Of a stretch of 36,820 bases of DNA, positions 33,335 through 36,820 are shown one piece after another. Numbering within the stretch: position 1 is the stretch's first letter; the number at the start of each line of letters is the position of its first letter. Below the pieces are notes generated by a model that did not search any database, was not told where the DNA came from, and worked only from the letters and a program-made list of their open reading frames with translations. The position numbers were made by a program, and so were the translations under genes. This DNA comes from Phycisphaerales bacterium (GTDB lineage: Bacteria; Planctomycetota; Phycisphaerae; Phycisphaerales; UBA1924): positions 1-36,820 of the forward strand of contig JALHOJ010000043.1 in NCBI GenBank assembly GCA_022843045.1, in the 5' to 3' direction.

Positions 33335-34069
33335 CTAATTCACCAGCTGCCTTAGGTTCTCAATCACGCCCGCGAAGAAGCTGCCTTGGCGATCGCGGAA
33401 GAGACCGAATGGCGCGGCGGGGTGGCCGACGAAGGGGCGGAGGATCCAGGCCATTTGCACGCCCACGAGGCCGTAGATGATGATCCAGACTCGGAAGATC
33501 GTGTCGCCCGATGCGCCTTCGACGTCGCCGGCCATCGCCGCGGCGTCAGCGATCTTGCGGAGGGTCTTGAGCAGGAAGGCAAGGCCAACGATGCCGGCGA
33601 TCGCGAGCAGCACAACATTCAGCAGCACCATGAAGGCATAGCTCTCGGTGCTGAGGGTGAAGAAGACGAGGATCGGGCCAAGCGACGCCGCGACGGCGAG
33701 GGTCACGACCAGTGAGGCGAGCAGGAGTTCGAGCGTGGCGCGGAAGCCAAGACGTGCGCCGACCAGTGCGTTGAAGACGTAAAGCGATGGAAACGTCACG
33801 ATGAGGGTGAGGATGAAGAGGGCGGGAACTTTCAGCATCGCGGCGAGCAGTTGCTTAACGCCGTCGGCAGCGTTGGGGCCGCCCCAGGTGCGCACGAGCG
33901 CGAAGCAGCCCGCGGATGCTCCGTAGGCCCCGCCCAGCAGGAACACGAGGGGGATGTGCACTTGCCAGGGCAGCACGAGCCCCTCGGCGATTCTGTCGCG
34001 GGTGGTGCGCTTGCCGCGGAGGAGGTCGTCGAGGTTGGCAAGCCACGAGGGCATGGAGGGTGCGGACAT
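33335..34069 (-). CDS. Polytopic membrane protein, paralogue B (Yip1-like)
   Basis: 244 residues. An N-terminal cytoplasmic segment with WLANLDDLLRGKRTTRDRI precedes about five helices: PLVFLLGGAYGASAGCFAL (about 45-63), ALFILTLIVTFPSLYVF, LLLASLVVTLAVAASLGPILVFF, FMVLLNVVLLAIAGIVGLAF, and IFRVWIIIYGLVGVQMAWIL. It ends with RPFVGHPAAPFGLFRDRQGSFF, matching paralogue A. AAGGAG lies 7 nt before ATG 34069, which sets the start well inside a longer frame (from 34279). It precedes paralogue A by 90 nt on the same strand, so the pair is probably one transcript. No catalytic motif is visible. Confidence 0.75.
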   Translation of the reverse strand: MSAPSMPSWLANLDDLLRGKRTTRDRIAEGLVLPWQVHIPLVFLLGGAYGASAGCFALVRTWGGPNAADGVKQLLAAMLKVPALFILTLIVTFPSLYVFNALVGARLGFRATLELLLASLVVTLAVAASLGPILVFFTLSTESYAFMVLLNVVLLAIAGIVGLAFLLKTLRKIADAAAMAGDVEGASGDTIFRVWIIIYGLVGVQMAWILRPFVGHPAAPFGLFRDRQGSFFAGVIENLRQLVN

Positions 34070-34198
34070 GGGGCGCTCCTTGGGCGGGCGGGTACTGGGA
34101 GAGCATACCACAAAGCTGGCTTGATTGCACGGTGAATCCTGGACGGGCGTGGGGTTGGGACTGCACGGCGAGTCCGGGAATCGTCCGAAAGCACGGGT

Positions 34199-34204
34199 TA
34201 CGCT
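34199..34204 (+). promoter_or_regulatory. Predicted -10 box TACGCT for the leaderless hutG-hutI mRNA
   Basis: TACGCT ends 6 nt before GTG 34211. No ribosome-binding site is present between them and no -35 is evident. Confidence 0.45.
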
Positions 34205-34210
34205 TGTGAT

Positions 34211-35299
34211 GTGCAAGTCCCCCACTGCCAGCCAGGCGTTTGGCCTACGGACATCCCGCCCGCGCGATTTGCCGCGCACATTCAGCAGGCATTGCCGACA
34301 GGGTGTCGGGTTGCGCTGTTAGGGTTGCCGGATGATCTTGGCGTGCGGCTGAATGGCGGGCGGCCCGGGGCGGCGGAGGGGCCGACGGCGTTTCGGGCGG
34401 CGTTGGCGAGGTATGGGGTGGCGGAGCCGAATCCGCGCGAGATGATGCAGTTCAATTACTCCGACACGCCTCATTGGAAGGAGATTTCCAAGCGGCAGGC
34501 GGAATGGCTCGAGCGGCCTGTGTATCCGCGGGTGTTTGACGCGGGGGATGTGGTTCCATCGAAGGGTGACGATGAGGCTGCGCTAGCTGAAACGCACGAC
34601 CGGGTTTCGGCTGCCGCGGCGGCGTTGGTAGAGGCGCGGTTGTTTCCGATTGCGATCGGGGGCGGGCATGACCTGACATACGCGTTTATTCGCGGCGTTT
34701 CGCGGGGCCTGAAAACGCTGGGAGCGGAGTCTGGAACAGCTGGCCAGGCACTGACGGGGACTGTTTCAGAGAGTTCGAAGTCGGCCTGCATCTACCTCGA
34801 TCCGCACCTGGACGTTCGCCCGACGCACGGGAGCGGCATGTCGTTCCGAAAGCTGCTTGAAGAGAAAATCATCGGCTGCGCACTCAACGTGGGATTCAGT
34901 CCACTCGTGAACTCCAAAGAACACGTGGACTGGGCTTGTCGCAACTACGTGTACTCTTCCACGAGCGATGAGATCAGATCCAAAGACATCGCTGAGTTGG
35001 CCCCGAAGCTGTTGCTCCGCCTCTCAGACCACATCTATTGCTCATTCGATATAGACGTCCTGGACCAATCCATCGCCCCAGGCGTTTCAGCCATGAATCC
35101 TGATGGCCTTACGGTCGGCATGGCCGCCAAGGCCCTTCTCGGCATAACCCGCATTTCTTCGCTGCGTTGCCTGGACTTCATGGAGCTGTGTCCGCCGCAC
35201 GATGATCGGGGTCGGACCGCGCGCGTGGCGGCGCACCTGTTTCTGATCGCGCTTTCCGGACTTATGCAGGGTCCGCTGGCCCAGGAACGGTCGCCATGA
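34211..35299 (+). CDS. hutG: Formiminoglutamase-type arginase-family hydrolase
   Basis: 362 residues from GTG 34211. The arginase-fold metal ligands are present: H153 in GGGHDLTYA, D197-x-H199-x-D201 in LDPHLDVRP, and D280/D282/D285 in SFDIDVLDQ. The N-terminus has LGLPDDLGVRLNGGRPGAAEGP, typical of the ureohydrolase family. Adjacency and ATGA overlap with hutI support formimidoylglutamase, which splits N-formimidoylglutamate to glutamate and formamide, over agmatinase or arginase. The usual DAHxD reads DPHLD here. The region 34861-35100 is about 53% G+C by my count, lower than the rest of the gene. The assignment depends partly on context. Confidence 0.85.
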   Translation: MQVPHCQPGVWPTDIPPARFAAHIQQALPTGCRVALLGLPDDLGVRLNGGRPGAAEGPTAFRAALARYGVAEPNPREMMQFNYSDTPHWKEISKRQAEWLERPVYPRVFDAGDVVPSKGDDEAALAETHDRVSAAAAALVEARLFPIAIGGGHDLTYAFIRGVSRGLKTLGAESGTAGQALTGTVSESSKSACIYLDPHLDVRPTHGSGMSFRKLLEEKIIGCALNVGFSPLVNSKEHVDWACRNYVYSSTSDEIRSKDIAELAPKLLLRLSDHIYCSFDIDVLDQSIAPGVSAMNPDGLTVGMAAKALLGITRISSLRCLDFMELCPPHDDRGRTARVAAHLFLIALSGLMQGPLAQERSP

Positions 35300-36675
35300 G
35301 CGATGCAGCGAACGGAGCACGCGTGCCTCAGGTACTTGCACAACCTTCCGCTGGATTTGAGCACCCCGCCGCGGAGGTTCCGCGTGCGGCGCAGCCGGTA
35401 GCCCCTGCCGCGCCGGCGAACTTGCCCACGCCGGTGGCGACGCCGATTTTGATCACCAATGCGCGGGCGCTGACGCTGCTGATGGGCAAGCGGCCGCGTC
35501 GCGGGGACGATTTGGCGGAGCTTTCGATCCTGCCACGGGCGGATGTGCTGATAGAGAATGGGAAGATTTCGGGCGTGATGCCCAGCCCCAGCGCGCTGCG
35601 CGATCTGCCCAAGCCGGGGCTGCGGGTGATTGATGCGAACGGCGATGTGCTGATGCCCGGGCTGATTGACTGCCACACGCACGCGTGCTGGGCGGGGTCG
35701 CGGATTGATGAGTGGGAGCAGAAACTCGCGGGGGCGAGCTACCTGGACATCCTCAAGCGGGGCGGCGGGATCATGAGCACGGTGAACGCCGTGCGGAAGG
35801 CGTCGCAGGCGGAGCTCACGAATCTGCTGCTCGAGCGGCTGTTCAAGATGCTCGAGAACGGGACGACGACGATTGAAGTGAAGTCGGGCTACGGGCTCTC
35901 GACGCACGACGAGATCAAGATGCTCCGCGCGATTCACGACGCGGCGCCAAAGTTTCCGGGGACGATCATCGCGACCGCGCTGCTTGGGCACGCGCTGGAC
36001 CCGGCAGAGGGGCGCGAGGACTTCATCCGCAAGACGATTCACGAAACGCTGGCCGCGGTGTCTTCGGAGTTTCCGAAGATGGCCATTGACGCGTATTGCG
36101 AGACGGCGGCGTGGTCTCCGGGCGAATGCCAGGAACTGTTTGACGCGGCGATCACGCGTGACCATCCGATCCGTGTGCACACGGACCAGTTCAACTCGCT
36201 GGGGATGACCAGCACCGCGGCACTGCGGGGGTACATGAGCGTGGATCACCTCGAGGCGGTGACGCCCGCGCAGGTGGAGGCGCTTGGCAAGAGCGGCACG
36301 GCGGGGGTGCTGCTGCCCGTGTGCGGGTTCCATCTGGACGGGCGGTATGCGCCGGCGCGGGCGCTGGCGAGCGCGGGGACGATCCTGGCGATTGCGAGCA
36401 ATCTGAATCCGGGCAGCGCGCCGTGCTACTCGATGCAGTTTGTGATTCAGTTGGCGGTGCGGAACCTGGGGCTGTCGGTGGGCGAGGCGATCAGCGCGAG
36501 CACGGTCAATGCGGCCCACGTCTTGGGCATGGGCGACCGGGGCGTGATCGGGCCGGGGCAGCGGGCGGACCTGGTGCTGCTCAAGACCAGCGATGAGCGC
36601 GAACTGGCGTATGAGGTGGGCCTCAATCACACGCGGATGGTGATTGTGGGCGGGCGGGTCGTGCGCGAGCGGTAG
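35296..36675 (+). CDS. hutI: Imidazolonepropionase
   Basis: 459 residues. It hydrolyses 4-imidazolone-5-propionate to N-formimidoylglutamate, the step just before HutG in histidine breakdown. An Ala/Pro-rich extension (about 1-48) is followed by the amidohydrolase core: PGLIDCHTHACWAGSR (metal His near 128-130), EVKSGYGLSTHDEIKMLRA, IRVHTDQFNSLG, SVDHLEAV and NLNPGSAPCYSMQ. The C-terminal part has the composite-sandwich strands GPGQRADLVLL. Its start overlaps the hutG stop (ATGA, 35296-35299), so the two are translationally coupled. hutH and hutU are not in the window. The N-terminal extension is longer than in typical HutI and lacks a signal motif. Confidence 0.95.
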   Translation: MSDAANGARVPQVLAQPSAGFEHPAAEVPRAAQPVAPAAPANLPTPVATPILITNARALTLLMGKRPRRGDDLAELSILPRADVLIENGKISGVMPSPSALRDLPKPGLRVIDANGDVLMPGLIDCHTHACWAGSRIDEWEQKLAGASYLDILKRGGGIMSTVNAVRKASQAELTNLLLERLFKMLENGTTTIEVKSGYGLSTHDEIKMLRAIHDAAPKFPGTIIATALLGHALDPAEGREDFIRKTIHETLAAVSSEFPKMAIDAYCETAAWSPGECQELFDAAITRDHPIRVHTDQFNSLGMTSTAALRGYMSVDHLEAVTPAQVEALGKSGTAGVLLPVCGFHLDGRYAPARALASAGTILAIASNLNPGSAPCYSMQFVIQLAVRNLGLSVGEAISASTVNAAHVLGMGDRGVIGPGQRADLVLLKTSDERELAYEVGLNHTRMVIVGGRVVRER

Positions 36676-36706
36676 TTCAATCGCAAGTTCATCCGCAAAT
36701 AAGAAA

Positions 36707-36730
36707 CGACCGGCACTGAGCCGGTCGCTT
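36707..36730. terminator. Bidirectional terminator behind hutI
   Basis: CGACCGGC (36707-36714), loop ACTGA, GCCGGTCG (36720-36727), then CTTT on the plus strand. On the minus strand the same stem is followed by TTTCTTATTT, so it can also end the convergent gene at the right edge. Confidence 0.8.
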
Positions 36731-36762
36731 TGGTGTTGCTTGTTGTCACACGACTCGACCCG

Positions 36763-36820
36763 TCACTGGCCGATGCTGTTGACCGGCGGCTGACCGAACA
36801 GATCGTTGGCGATATTGCGG
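36763..36820 (-). CDS. C-terminal end of a gene cut by the window edge
   Basis: The minus strand reads ...RNIANDLFGQPPVNSIGQ followed by TGA (36765-36763). The tail reads like protein and a terminator lies behind it, but 19 codons are too few to recognise a family. Confidence 0.4.
   Translation of the reverse strand, partial: RNIANDLFGQPPVNSIGQ

Overview
The window looks like chromosomal DNA of a planctomycete, most likely of the Phycisphaerae type. The evidence is a G+C content that looks to be about 65%, a prepilin with an AFTLIELL-type leader, a DUF11 lipoprotein resembling the OmcB envelope proteins known from the PVC group, DUF433/DUF5615 toxin-antitoxin pairs, an FHA-GAF sensor kinase, and isolated metabolic genes with little operon structure. 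I found no rRNA, tRNA, insertion sequence, prophage or CRISPR array.

Layout: 1-675 is a truncated prepilin (minus). 1364-3945 (plus) holds a RidA protein, a DUF433/DUF5615 module followed 3 nt later by a transaldolase, and a flavin reductase. 4051-5259 is pyruvate dehydrogenase E1 alpha (minus). 5547-6175 is a second DUF433/DUF5615 module. 6180-10162 (minus) carries IMP dehydrogenase, two small envelope proteins and a single-domain voltage-gated cation channel. 10279-14324 carries GAPDH, N-carbamoylputrescine amidase and a Kef-type antiporter. 14957-16615 is the OmcB-like lipoprotein. 16950-19490 is a large HerA/FtsK-like ATPase. 19533-22284 (minus) is a second RidA plus a translationally coupled oxidoreductase/isomerase pair. 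22593-25222 carries a divergent RF1-like release factor and a YhiN-type flavoprotein flanked by heptamer arrays. 25390-29753 holds a DUF3592 protein, a glycine-rich membrane protein with a Cys-containing tail, a metallo-beta-lactamase-fold hydrolase and a lower-G+C DUF1963-like gene. 30031-34069 holds the FHA sensor kinase, a DinB-like protein and two paralogous membrane proteins. 34211-36675 is a two-gene histidine-degradation unit (hutG-hutI).

The metabolic genes cover central carbon (transaldolase, GAPDH, PDH E1 alpha), purine synthesis (guaB), polyamine and histidine catabolism (aguB, hutG, hutI) and removal of reactive enamines/imines (two RidA proteins).

The least ordinary content is in the non-coding DNA. 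First, a recurring TACG(A/C)T-like hexamer lies 5-8 nt before the start codon of at least eight genes, which suggests a class of leaderless mRNAs. At 31944-31968 two such promoters overlap head to head. Second, a double-hairpin intergenic element occurs four times, three of them right behind stop codons. Third, there is a perfect 31-bp-arm palindrome between two genes. Fourth, G-rich heptamer arrays lie on both sides of one flavoprotein gene.
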